22,864 bases of DNA, taken from an uncultured Fusobacterium sp. (GTDB lineage Bacteria > Fusobacteriota > Fusobacteriia > Fusobacteriales > Fusobacteriaceae). Each line of letters starts with the position of its first letter. Position 1 is the stretch's first letter. The DNA is taken from positions 1 to 22,864 of the forward strand of contig UQOH01000032.1 in the NCBI GenBank assembly GCA_900542625.1, read 5' to 3'. The notes under the pieces were generated by a model, which was not told the DNA's origin, did no database searches, and was given only the letters and a program-made list of their open reading frames with translations. The translations under genes were made by a program, and so were the position numbers. This document shows, piece by piece, positions 1 through 7,297 of the stretch.

Positions 1-51
1 AGTTTTTAAAGAAGAAGACTTAGAATTCATAAATATATTATACAAAAGAAA

Positions 52-72
52 AGCGCGATGGACAATCGCGCT
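52..72 (-). terminator. Rho-independent terminator after the alarmone synthetase gene
   Basis: A perfect 8-bp inverted repeat, AGCGCGAT (52-59) and ATCGCGCT (65-72), encloses a 5-base loop. It starts 5 bases past the stop codon of the minus-strand alarmone synthetase gene. Read on the minus strand, the stem is followed by a T-rich stretch (TTTTCTTTTG). On the plus strand it is followed by TATTTTTTATTT, so it could also end a converging plus-strand gene lying left of the window. It is one of the few GC-rich palindromes in this AT-rich region. Confidence 0.85.
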
Positions 73-77
73 ATTTT

Positions 78-848
78 TTATTTAAATTTGTTATCCAGTT
101 CTCTTTCTGCATAAGCCTGTGTATTTTCTGTTACAGTAGGTTTAAGATTTTTAATAAATGTTCCCATCTCATCAGCACTTCCCACTATTCTGTTAAAAAT
201 ACTTAAATAATCACTTAAAATAGGATTATCCACATCATAAGGATATCTGATTATATGATCTATTTCACTCCATGCCTCTTCAAAAACTGTTCTTACCTGC
301 ATCTCAACAAAAAATTTTTCACCTGTTTCAGATGTTGTCTGTATAAGATAGTGTACAGAACGATAACCATGCTCTCTCACAATAATATCGCAGTTAAGAT
401 GAGCCATGCTCTCTCTTAAAAGCTCCATATTGTAATCTCCCGGTCTTACATTTATCTGAGGAGTTTCAGCCACTTCCCAGAATTTTAAAATCTCATTGTG
501 AATATGAATCCAGTCATCTTTAAAAAGATGAAGAATTCTCACACCTATAAGGTCTGTAACAATCTCTTTGTAATTTTCAACAGAGATGTTTCTGTCTACA
601 TATTTTCTGCCTTTTCTTATTATTTTCTCTATAAGATGTCCGGGTTTTTTTACTCTTCTTCTTACTGAGTGAACACCATTTGTATCAATCAATCTGAAAG
701 TAAATTTATCTGCTAATTTTTCAAGACTTGGAACTAAAGCAAGATAATCATCATAGATTTTTACTAACTCATCCCAATCAAGTCCTGTTGATTCAAAATA
801 TTTCTCATCAATAGAAAACTTTTTAAAAAAACTTTCTTTATCCAGCAT
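78..848 (-). CDS. Small alarmone synthetase (RelA/SpoT-type (p)ppGpp synthetase domain only)
   Basis: Predicted to transfer pyrophosphate from ATP to GDP or GTP, making (p)ppGpp. The 256-residue protein has one synthetase domain at about residues 50-200. It shows the basic substrate-binding stretch RRRVKKPG (63-70), DLIGVRI (99-105) with the metal-binding Asp, GYRSVHY (161-167), and EMQVRTVFEEAW (182-193) followed by EIDH. There is no HD hydrolase domain and no TGS or ACT domain, so it is far shorter than bifunctional Rel proteins (over 700 residues) and fits the small alarmone synthetase class. GAGGTG lies 5 bases before the ATG. The gene follows the Glu-rich protein gene by 51 bases with no terminator between them, and is closed by the hairpin at 52-72, so it is probably the last gene of that operon. 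It could be a housekeeping stress enzyme or a toxin-type synthetase; I see no adjacent antitoxin-like gene. The domain call is firm, the role is inferred. Confidence 0.88.
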   Translation of the reverse strand: MLDKESFFKKFSIDEKYFESTGLDWDELVKIYDDYLALVPSLEKLADKFTFRLIDTNGVHSVRRRVKKPGHLIEKIIRKGRKYVDRNISVENYKEIVTDLIGVRILHLFKDDWIHIHNEILKFWEVAETPQINVRPGDYNMELLRESMAHLNCDIIVREHGYRSVHYLIQTTSETGEKFFVEMQVRTVFEEAWSEIDHIIRYPYDVDNPILSDYLSIFNRIVGSADEMGTFIKNLKPTVTENTQAYAERELDNKFK

Positions 849-899
849 TATTTCACCTCTTCCAGATTTTTTATCGTAAACTTTATGTTGTATAAAGAA

Positions 900-2204
900 T
901 TAATTATTAATTTTTTTCAGTTCTATTACACACTGTTTTCTGTATCCCACAGTTTTTTCTTTGAAAATATTATTTTTATCTAAAGGAGATTTCAGTGTAA
1001 TAGTCTCTTCTATGGAAGCATGTTTATCAATTTTATACACTCTTTTTATTGTCAAAGAATCTCCTGTGTTTATATTTTCAATATTTTCATTATTGAAGGT
1101 AAAGTTACACCATGTCTCAATAACTTTCTTTTCTCTAAGAGCTGCTGTTAACTCTAAAAGATAATAAATATTTTCAGCTTTAGGCAGTTTGTCTATTTGA
1201 AATTTATAACCTGATTTTTCTATTACTGCAAAGAAATTCTGAATTGTTTTTATTCTCATGCTTTCAATTCTATCTTCTGCATTTATATTTCCATAAAGTT
1301 TATTAACTTTAAAAGTAATAGATACTCCTTCAAATATTTTATTAAACATTTCAAGAACTTTTAACATTCTTGTATATTTGATTAAAGAACTTATTTCATA
1401 ATAACGAACTTTTCCATAAGCATTAATCGTGTCATCGTTTAAAGTTACACTTAAACCAAGCTTAAACTCTCTGTGCTTTATTTCAAACATTTTTACTGAT
1501 TCATTGGAAAATATTTTTAAATAACAGTTATTTATAATCTCTTCTCCAATTTTAATATTTGCATTTCCTATAATCAACTCATCAGGAAATGTCATACCTT
1601 CCGGAATGTTTGATATTTTTATTGGAAAATCTGTCAGTTTTAAAGAGCTGTATCTTATTTCAAGAGCTGTTTCCAACTTCCCCATTGTTTTATCATAATC
1701 TATTGTTATTGCTTTAGGCTCAATAACTTCTTCAATTATTTCAGGCTCAGCTGTTTCAGTTGCCTCTTCTGATATTTCGTCAATCTCTTCAGATTCTTCT
1801 ACCTCTTCTGTTTTAGTTTCTTCTGTAATTTCAGGTATTTCAGATTCAGGTAAACTCTCTTCTGTCTGTTTCTTTTCAGGTTCTTCAATAGTAAACAGCT
1901 GATATTGTTTTTCAGTAAAACTTTCAAAGCTTTCCTTTTCAGTTTCAGTAATTTCCTCTGATACTTCTTCTAATTCTGCTGTCTCTTCTATCTCTTTAAT
2001 TTTTTCAATTTCTTCCGGTTCTTTTAAAATATTATTTGTTTCTTCAGCTGTTTCAGTTTCTTCTTCTGATATATTTTCTTCTGCAATACTTTCTTCTGTT
2101 GTTTCCTCTTCTGTCTGCTGCTCATTAAAGTTTACAGTAGTATCAATTTTTTCAGATTTCTCTATTTCTGTATTTTCAGTTTCTGCCTCATCTGATACTA
2201 CCAT
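900..2204 (-). CDS. Hypothetical protein: acidic Glu-rich N-terminal half, unrecognised C-terminal domain
   Basis: I do not recognise a family. The 434-residue protein has two parts. Residues 1 to about 165 are low complexity, dominated by Glu with Thr, Ser and Ile, and almost certainly disordered. The only aromatic cluster there is near residues 93-104 (F93, F96, Y101, F104). Residues 166-434 look like a folded domain with mixed alpha/beta pattern and normal hydrophobic content. No signal peptide or membrane segment is visible, so it is probably cytoplasmic. The ATG overlaps the end of the SIR2-like gene by 7 bases (ATGGTAG), and no Shine-Dalgarno sequence is seen just upstream (AAAAAGTTTCA), which points to translational coupling. 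The alarmone synthetase gene follows 51 bases downstream. The acidic tract could be a DNA mimic, a scaffold or a protein-binding tail; the sequence alone does not decide. Confidence 0.8.
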   Translation of the reverse strand: MVVSDEAETENTEIEKSEKIDTTVNFNEQQTEEETTEESIAEENISEEETETAEETNNILKEPEEIEKIKEIEETAELEEVSEEITETEKESFESFTEKQYQLFTIEEPEKKQTEESLPESEIPEITEETKTEEVEESEEIDEISEEATETAEPEIIEEVIEPKAITIDYDKTMGKLETALEIRYSSLKLTDFPIKISNIPEGMTFPDELIIGNANIKIGEEIINNCYLKIFSNESVKMFEIKHREFKLGLSVTLNDDTINAYGKVRYYEISSLIKYTRMLKVLEMFNKIFEGVSITFKVNKLYGNINAEDRIESMRIKTIQNFFAVIEKSGYKFQIDKLPKAENIYYLLELTAALREKKVIETWCNFTFNNENIENINTGDSLTIKRVYKIDKHASIEETITLKSPLDKNNIFKEKTVGYRKQCVIELKKINN

Positions 2205-3028
2205 TGAAACTTTTTTATATTCATCAGCTCGCTTATAGTCTGGGGAAACATTCTGTCCAGATTAATTTTTTCATTGCCTGTATATTCTTTCAGCCCTCTG
2301 AAAAATTCATATTCATTTGATGCAAGAACTTTAATGTTATGTTTGTTAAAAAACTCCATAACTTTTGAGCTTAAAATAGAATTAGACGTAATTACATACA
2401 TAGGCTTTATTTCTTCGCAGTCTTTACTCAAAATAAAATCCATTATTGTAAAAAAGTCTGAATCATCAAAATCTACTCCCAAAAAGATTGTGCTTCTTTG
2501 TTTAAATTCATATCTGATACTTTCCCAAAATAGATTATAAAAAGGAAGAACTCTCAGTCTTCTGAAATCCTGCTCTGTGATTGCACAGTTTTCATAACAA
2601 TCTAAATCTCCCAATACTTTATAAAGTCTTATCTTTCCTTCTGTAAAATTTCCTTTATATGGAGTCATTTTTTCTACTTCCGGATTTTCTTCTATTGAAG
2701 AATCATAATTTGTATTAACCACAGCAGCTATTAAACCTGATTCTATAAGAGAACCAAGATAACTGTTGCTGCTTTTTTTATACTCATATATTCCTTGTAA
2801 TTTTTTATATAAAGAATGCTTGGTTCCAATAACAGAGTCTACAAAGCTTTGACTTACTCCAAACAGTGAATGTCTGTCATTAAAGTTTTTTATACTTGTA
2901 AATTTGAAATGATTTGTTAATATCTCAACAAGTGCATCTCTGCTTGGAAATCCATTAGATTTTTCAAAAAAATTGCCAGTACATATATTAAGTTTTTTAT
3001 CTAAGTCAAGTTTTTCAAAAAAGCTCAT
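2198..3028 (-). CDS. Divergent SIR2-like family protein
   Basis: The 276-residue protein resembles bacterial SIR2-like (sirtuin-fold NAD-binding) proteins, which act as deacylases or, in several phage-defence systems, as NADases. Visible landmarks in order: a poorly kept first loop, CTGNFFEKSNGFPS (16-29), where a typical protein has GAG-x-S and a GLP-like motif; NTNYDSSIEE (105-114), matching TTNYD-x-x-E; YKVLGDLD (136-143), where the usual K-x-HG is replaced so that Leu stands in place of the catalytic His; and IFLGVDFDDSDF (181-192), matching the late LFIGYS-x-x-D segment. The fold call therefore rests on motif order, and the missing His argues against normal sirtuin chemistry. The promoter at 3067-3095 lies upstream, GAGGT precedes the ATG, and the gene overlaps the Glu-rich gene by 7 bases. 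It is probably the first gene of a three-gene operon ending with the alarmone synthetase. SIR2-like membership is moderately sure; function is unknown. Confidence 0.7.
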   Translation of the reverse strand: MSFFEKLDLDKKLNICTGNFFEKSNGFPSRDALVEILTNHFKFTSIKNFNDRHSLFGVSQSFVDSVIGTKHSLYKKLQGIYEYKKSSNSYLGSLIESGLIAAVVNTNYDSSIEENPEVEKMTPYKGNFTEGKIRLYKVLGDLDCYENCAITEQDFRRLRVLPFYNLFWESIRYEFKQRSTIFLGVDFDDSDFFTIMDFILSKDCEEIKPMYVITSNSILSSKVMEFFNKHNIKVLASNEYEFFRGLKEYTGNEKINLDRMFPQTISELMNIKKFQW

Positions 3029-3066
3029 ATAATAACCTCGCTCATAAATTTTATGTGTTCAATATA

Positions 3067-3095
3067 AGTATATATTATATTGATTTATTTTTCAA
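3067..3095 (-). promoter_or_regulatory. Sigma-70-type promoter of the SIR2-like/Glu-rich/alarmone synthetase operon
   Basis: On the minus strand, TTGAAA (-35, 3090-3095) is followed by a 17-base spacer and TATACT (-10, 3067-3072), close to consensus. The -10 box lies about 39 bases from the ATG of the SIR2-like gene. Other TATA-like words occur in this AT-rich spacer, but this is the only well-spaced pair I found. Confidence 0.6.
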
Positions 3096-3152
3096 GAAGT
3101 ATTAAAAAATAATGTTTTCAGAAAATATGACAGTATAACATTTTAATATTAA

Positions 3153-3190
3153 AACAGCCTTAATATCCAATAAAAGATACTAAGGCTGTT
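3153..3190 (-). terminator. Rho-independent terminator of proS
   Basis: A perfect 10-bp inverted repeat, AACAGCCTTA (3153-3162) and TAAGGCTGTT (3181-3190), has an 18-base loop. On the minus strand the second arm runs into TTTTAATATT. It lies 22 bases past the proS stop codon and separates proS from the operon to its left. Confidence 0.8.
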
Positions 3191-3212
3191 ACAAATAATT
3201 ATTTATTAATTA

Positions 3213-4928
3213 CTAATATTTTTTCATTAATTCTTTAACATTTTCAACTACATCTGCTTTTGCAAGTTCTATAGTTTCTCCTGTTCTTCTTATCTTAAGT
3301 TCAACAATTCCTTCACCAGATTTTTTACCGCATACAACTTTGAATGGGAATCCGATTAAGTCAGCATCTTTAAATTTAAATCCTGCTCTTTCGTTTCTGT
3401 CATCATAAATTGTATCTACTCCGGCTTCCATAAGACTGTTGTATACTTCCTCAGCAAGAACTGTCTGAGCTTCGTCTTTCATGTTTGCTGCAATTACGTC
3501 AACAACAAATGGAGCTATTGCAGACGGCCATATAATTCCGTTCTCATCATTGTTCTGCTCAATAGCAGCAGACATTGTTCTTGATACTCCTATTCCGTAG
3601 CATCCCATCTCCATAACAACATCTTTTCCGTTTTCATCAAGGACAGTTGCTTTCATTGGCTCAGAATATTTCTTACCAAGTTTGAAAATGTGTCCGCATT
3701 CAATTCCTCTTGCAACACGAAGAGGTTTTCCGCAGATTGAACAAGTGTCTCCCTCTTTAACTTTTCTTACATCAGCAACAATGTCAGCTTCATAATCTCT
3801 TCCATAGTTTACATTTAAATAGTGAGTATCTGGCTGGTTTCCTCCTGCTGTATGGTTAGGGATTTCTAATACAGACGGATCAGCTATAACTTTTATTCCT
3901 TTAGCTTTTAAATCCATTCCATATGGACCTATAAATCCTTTGAATAATCCTAAAGCCTCAAGCTCTTCATCTGTAAGCATTGCAACATCTATTGTATCAA
4001 TAGTATTTTTAACTTTAACTTCATTTACTTCGATATCTCCTCTGATTAAAACCATGTAAGGCTCATCAGTAACCATATCTTTGTACATAATAGCTTTTAC
4101 TGTTCTTTCAATTTCAACACCAAGGTTTGCAACAACATCTTCTATTTTTGCAATGTTTGGTGTAGGAACAAGTACAGCCTCTTTTAATTCTTCTTTTGGA
4201 AGACTTGTTATAACGTTTACTGCTTTTTCAACGTTTGCACCATAGTGGCAAGAATCACAGAATATTAATTCGTCTTCTCCAGAGTTTGCCATAACGTGGA
4301 ACTCTTTTGAACCGCTTCCTCCGATAGCTCCTGAATCTGCATCAACAATTCTGAAATCAAGTCCGCATCTTCTGAATACTTTTGAGTATGCTTCCTGCAT
4401 ATTGTCAAATTCTTTGTCAAGCCCTGCTCTGTCTAGTGAGAAAGAATAAGCATCTTTCATAAGGAATTCTCTTCCTCTCATAAGTCCGAATCTTGGTCTT
4501 CTTTCATCTCTGAATTTATTTTGAATTTGATAAAGATTTATAGGAAGCTGTTTATATGAAAATATATCACTTCTTACGATATCTGTTATAGCTTCTTCAT
4601 GTGTTGGTCCAAGGACAAAATCTCTTTCATGTCTGTCTTTAAGTCTCATCATTTCAGGACCCATTACGTCCCATCTTCCGCTTTCCTGCCATATTTCAGC
4701 CGGCTGTAATACAGGCATAAGCAGTTCTACTGCTCCTGCTCTATCCATTTCTTCTCTTACAATATTTTCTACTTTTCTAAGTGTCTTATACCCTAAGGGA
4801 AGATAGCTGTACACTCCGCTAGCTAATTTTTTAATCATCCCGGCTCTCAAAAGCAATTGATGACTGACTACTTCAGCTTCTTTTGGGTTTTCTTTTAATG
4901 TTTTCACATAGTATTTACTAAACCTCAT
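3213..4928 (-). CDS. proS: Prolyl-tRNA synthetase, bacterial type with editing domain
   Basis: Charges tRNA-Pro with proline using ATP, in the cytoplasm. The 571-residue length is standard for the bacterial long form. Class II landmarks are present: the proline-binding GPTHEE (107-112), motif 2 beginning FRDERRPRFG (139-148) and RGREFLMKDAYSF (151-163), and motif 3 GCYGIGVSRTMSAAIEQ (442-458). The insertion at about 222-407 is the trans-editing-like domain that removes mischarged alanine. The anticodon-binding domain follows from about 470, with VVCGKKS near 531. Cys residues occur in CDSC (224-227) and CSIC (396-399). AGGAGG lies 7 bases before the ATG. It is a single-gene unit with its own terminator (3153-3190). 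A palindromic repeat (5025-5188) lies upstream, between it and recG. I see no T-box leader in the 267-base gap. Confidence 0.97.
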   Translation of the reverse strand: MRFSKYYVKTLKENPKEAEVVSHQLLLRAGMIKKLASGVYSYLPLGYKTLRKVENIVREEMDRAGAVELLMPVLQPAEIWQESGRWDVMGPEMMRLKDRHERDFVLGPTHEEAITDIVRSDIFSYKQLPINLYQIQNKFRDERRPRFGLMRGREFLMKDAYSFSLDRAGLDKEFDNMQEAYSKVFRRCGLDFRIVDADSGAIGGSGSKEFHVMANSGEDELIFCDSCHYGANVEKAVNVITSLPKEELKEAVLVPTPNIAKIEDVVANLGVEIERTVKAIMYKDMVTDEPYMVLIRGDIEVNEVKVKNTIDTIDVAMLTDEELEALGLFKGFIGPYGMDLKAKGIKVIADPSVLEIPNHTAGGNQPDTHYLNVNYGRDYEADIVADVRKVKEGDTCSICGKPLRVARGIECGHIFKLGKKYSEPMKATVLDENGKDVVMEMGCYGIGVSRTMSAAIEQNNDENGIIWPSAIAPFVVDVIAANMKDEAQTVLAEEVYNSLMEAGVDTIYDDRNERAGFKFKDADLIGFPFKVVCGKKSGEGIVELKIRRTGETIELAKADVVENVKELMKKY

Positions 4929-4962
4929 CTTCTATCCTCCTTAAAATTTTTCACTGTATCTT

Positions 4963-4991
4963 ATCTTATCACAATTATTATGTTTTTTAAA
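4963..4991 (-). promoter_or_regulatory. Possible proS promoter
   Basis: On the minus strand, TTTAAA (4986-4991), a 17-base spacer and TAAGAT (4963-4968) preceded by TG at the extended -10 position. The match is weak, and a second TAAGAT lies 5 bases further on (4958-4963). Its position about 35 bases before the proS start is reasonable. Confidence 0.35.
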
Positions 4992-5024
4992 GAATAATTT
5001 TATAATAAAATTTAAAATTCATAT

Positions 5025-5188
5025 AGATTGAGAATAAAATTCTCTTCGTAAAAATATCAGCAGATTTATATTGCTCACAGAAAGAAAATTTGAAACTCGT
5101 TTCACTCAGACAGTCAAATTTTCTGTATTCTGTTTCGCTGCATAAATTACGCAGATATTTTTAATCTCGATAATTTTATTCTCAATCT
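5025..5188. repeat. Long imperfect palindromic intergenic element, copy 1
   Basis: The outer arms AGATTGAGAATAAAATT (5025-5041) and AATTTTATTCTCAATCT (5172-5188) are perfect 17-bp inverted repeats. An inner 11-bp stem joins AGAAAATTTGA (5083-5093) to TCAAATTTTCT (5114-5124), and shorter paired stretches lie between (for example ATATC 5054-5058 with GATAT 5154-5158). The whole 164 bp could fold into one long interrupted hairpin in RNA or single-stranded DNA. It begins 8 bases after the recG stop codon. Conserved blocks shared with copy 2 (7314-7481), in the same orientation, include TTCTCTTCGTAAAAAT, ATTGCTCACA, AAACTCGT, AATTACGCA and ATATTTTTAATCTCGATAA. It encodes no protein. It may be a REP- or MITE-like element or a structured 3' UTR; I do not recognise a named family. 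Confidence 0.8.
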
Positions 5189-5195
5189 TAATTTA

Positions 5196-7256
5196 TTATA
5201 AGTTTTCTTTAAATTTATCCTCTATATCCATTTTTAGATATGGGTTATCAATTATTCCTTTTTTCTCTTTCAGATATTCTATACACATATCCTTAACATT
5301 CTTGATTGTTTTTACATCTTGAATAATATCTATAAATTTCAAATCGCTGAAACCTGTCTGTCTTGTCCCGAAAATCTCTCCTGATTTTCTTAACCTCAAA
5401 TCTTCTTCAGCTATCTCAAAACCATCCTGAGTCTTCTCCATAATTCTCAATCTTGATTTTGAAATATCATTGTCTGTTTTGGAAATCAGAAAACAATAGG
5501 ACTGATATTCCCCTCTTCCAACTCTTCCGCGAAGCTGATGAAGAGAAGAAAGCCCAAATCTTTCAGCATTTATTATAGAAATTATTGTTGCATTGGGAAC
5601 ATTTATTCCAACCTCAACCACTGTTGTAGAAAGAAGTATGTCAGTTTCTTTATTTTTAAAAGCTTTCATAACCTCATCTTTTTCAGAATTTTTCATCTTT
5701 CCATGAAGTATTCCTACTTTATAATTGTTAAATCTGTTTTCAATTTCATATCTGTACTGCTCAATAGATTTTACAGCCATTTTCTCACTGTCTTCAATAA
5801 GAGGAACAACAAAATATGCCTGTCTTCCCTCATGAAGTTTTTTCTCTATAAAATCATAAGCTTTTTCTAAATCTATCTCCCCTGAAATCCATTTTGTTCT
5901 GATAGGTTTTCTTCCGGGAGGAAGTTCATCAATTATCGATATATCCAAATCTCCGTAAATGCTCAGTGCAAGAGAACGTGGAATAGGTGTAGCACTCATA
6001 ACAAGAAGATTTGAAAGAATACCTTTATCTCTCAGTTTCTTTCTTTGAACAACACCAAACCTGTGCTGTTCATCAATAACTATAAGCCCCAGTCTGCCAA
6101 ATTCAACATTATCTTCTATCAAAGCATGAGTTCCTATTACAAGGGAGATTTCTCCGTTTTTTATTCCCTCAAGAAGAACCTCTCTCTTTTTTCCTTTTAC
6201 ACTTCCTGTAAGAAGTTCTGTTTTCACTCCAAGTTTTTCAAAATCATCTTTTATAGAAAGATAGTGCTGTGTTGCAAGTATCTCTGTTGGAGCCATAATA
6301 ACTCCCTGATAACCGTTTTCGATTATATACAGAAGAAGCACCATAGCTACCACTGTTTTACCGCTTCCAACATCTCCCTGAATCAGACGGTTTATAAATA
6401 TTCCGCTGTTCAGTTCTTTGTATATATCAGTTATTACATTTTTCTGTGCTTTTGTCAGCTGAAAATTAAGGTTTTTCAAATAGTTTTTCACAAGAGATTT
6501 ATTATCTCTCAGTTCATATTTTTTTCCTTCTGACACTCCCTCTATAAATTTTTTTTCCAAAATTCCCATTTCAAGAATCAAAAGTTCTTCAATAGCAAAT
6601 CTTCTTTTTGCATCTTCAAGGTTTTTATGATCTGTTGGAAAATGAATTTCATTAAGAGCTGTTTGTCTGCCCATAATATTATATTTTTCAATAATTTCAT
6701 GGGGAATATTTTCCATAAAATATTTTTTGTTTGCTGTTATATTTTTTTTCAAAACTTTTCTCAGACTGTTTTGAGCAAAATTCTTTATCGTACTGTAAAT
6801 CGGCAGAATTTCTCCTTTGTCCATCTCTATCTGATTGGATACTTTTTTATATTCAGGGTTTGTCATCTGAAAATTATATCCCCTCTTCACATGCCCGATA
6901 AGAATATACTCCTCACCGATTTTTAAAGATTTGGCAAGATAAGGCATTTGAAACCATACAACATCTATAACTCCTGTCCCGTCTGTTGCTCTTGCTTTTG
7001 TCATTTTCAGCCTTGAAGGAGTGTAAGGTGATGAGATTGTCATAAACTGAACTTTTAATACAACATATTCATCTCCTCTTAATTCCTCTATCTTTTTTAT
7101 ATTTGTTCTGTCATCATAGGCTCTGGGAAAATAATAAAGCAAATCATGAAGAGTGTTTATTTCAAGTTTTTTTATTTTTTCCATCTCTTTCAAAGTAAGA
7201 GATTTCAGATTTAAATTTTTTAAATCTTCAAATATCATTCTGTAATCTTCATTCAT
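5196..7256 (-). CDS. recG: ATP-dependent DNA helicase RecG
   Basis: Branch-migrating helicase that remodels stalled replication forks and recombination junctions. The 686-residue length is typical. An N-terminal wedge/OB-fold region (about 50-150) precedes two helicase lobes. Landmarks: Walker A GDVGSGKT (294-301), MAPTEILATQ (321-330), Walker B box DEQHRFG (395-401), SATPIPRSLA (421-430), TTVVEVGINVPNA (544-556), QLRGRVGRG (574-582), and the RecG-specific C-terminal segment RLRKSGEIFGTRQTG (621-635). The start is supported by AAGGAGGGAG about 8 bases before the ATG. The gene is monocistronic in appearance and is bracketed by the two palindromic elements, one 8 bases past its stop and one 58 bases before its start. 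All key helicase motifs are intact. Confidence 0.97.
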   Translation of the reverse strand: MNEDYRMIFEDLKNLNLKSLTLKEMEKIKKLEINTLHDLLYYFPRAYDDRTNIKKIEELRGDEYVVLKVQFMTISSPYTPSRLKMTKARATDGTGVIDVVWFQMPYLAKSLKIGEEYILIGHVKRGYNFQMTNPEYKKVSNQIEMDKGEILPIYSTIKNFAQNSLRKVLKKNITANKKYFMENIPHEIIEKYNIMGRQTALNEIHFPTDHKNLEDAKRRFAIEELLILEMGILEKKFIEGVSEGKKYELRDNKSLVKNYLKNLNFQLTKAQKNVITDIYKELNSGIFINRLIQGDVGSGKTVVAMVLLLYIIENGYQGVIMAPTEILATQHYLSIKDDFEKLGVKTELLTGSVKGKKREVLLEGIKNGEISLVIGTHALIEDNVEFGRLGLIVIDEQHRFGVVQRKKLRDKGILSNLLVMSATPIPRSLALSIYGDLDISIIDELPPGRKPIRTKWISGEIDLEKAYDFIEKKLHEGRQAYFVVPLIEDSEKMAVKSIEQYRYEIENRFNNYKVGILHGKMKNSEKDEVMKAFKNKETDILLSTTVVEVGINVPNATIISIINAERFGLSSLHQLRGRVGRGEYQSYCFLISKTDNDISKSRLRIMEKTQDGFEIAEEDLRLRKSGEIFGTRQTGFSDLKFIDIIQDVKTIKNVKDMCIEYLKEKKGIIDNPYLKMDIEDKFKENL

Positions 7257-7297
7257 TATTTATTCTCCCTCCTTCCTGAATATATCAATTATATAAA

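Noticed and set aside
1..85. Plus-strand open frame running in from the left edge and ending near 85
   Set aside because: It passes through the terminator hairpin, gives only about 27 residues with no recognisable family, and other plus frames stop earlier. A converging gene to the left is possible but not supported.
3153..3190. AAGGCTGTT as an inverted pair in both the proS and yebC terminators, as uptake sequences do in some bacteria
   Set aside because: I found no other clear copies of the 9-mer in the window, and two similar GC-rich stems in terminators can occur by chance. A genome-wide word count would decide.
4929..5024. Possible T-box leader before proS
   Set aside because: The space between the start codon and the palindromic element is under 100 bases, and I see no T-box-like conserved block or antiterminator hairpin.
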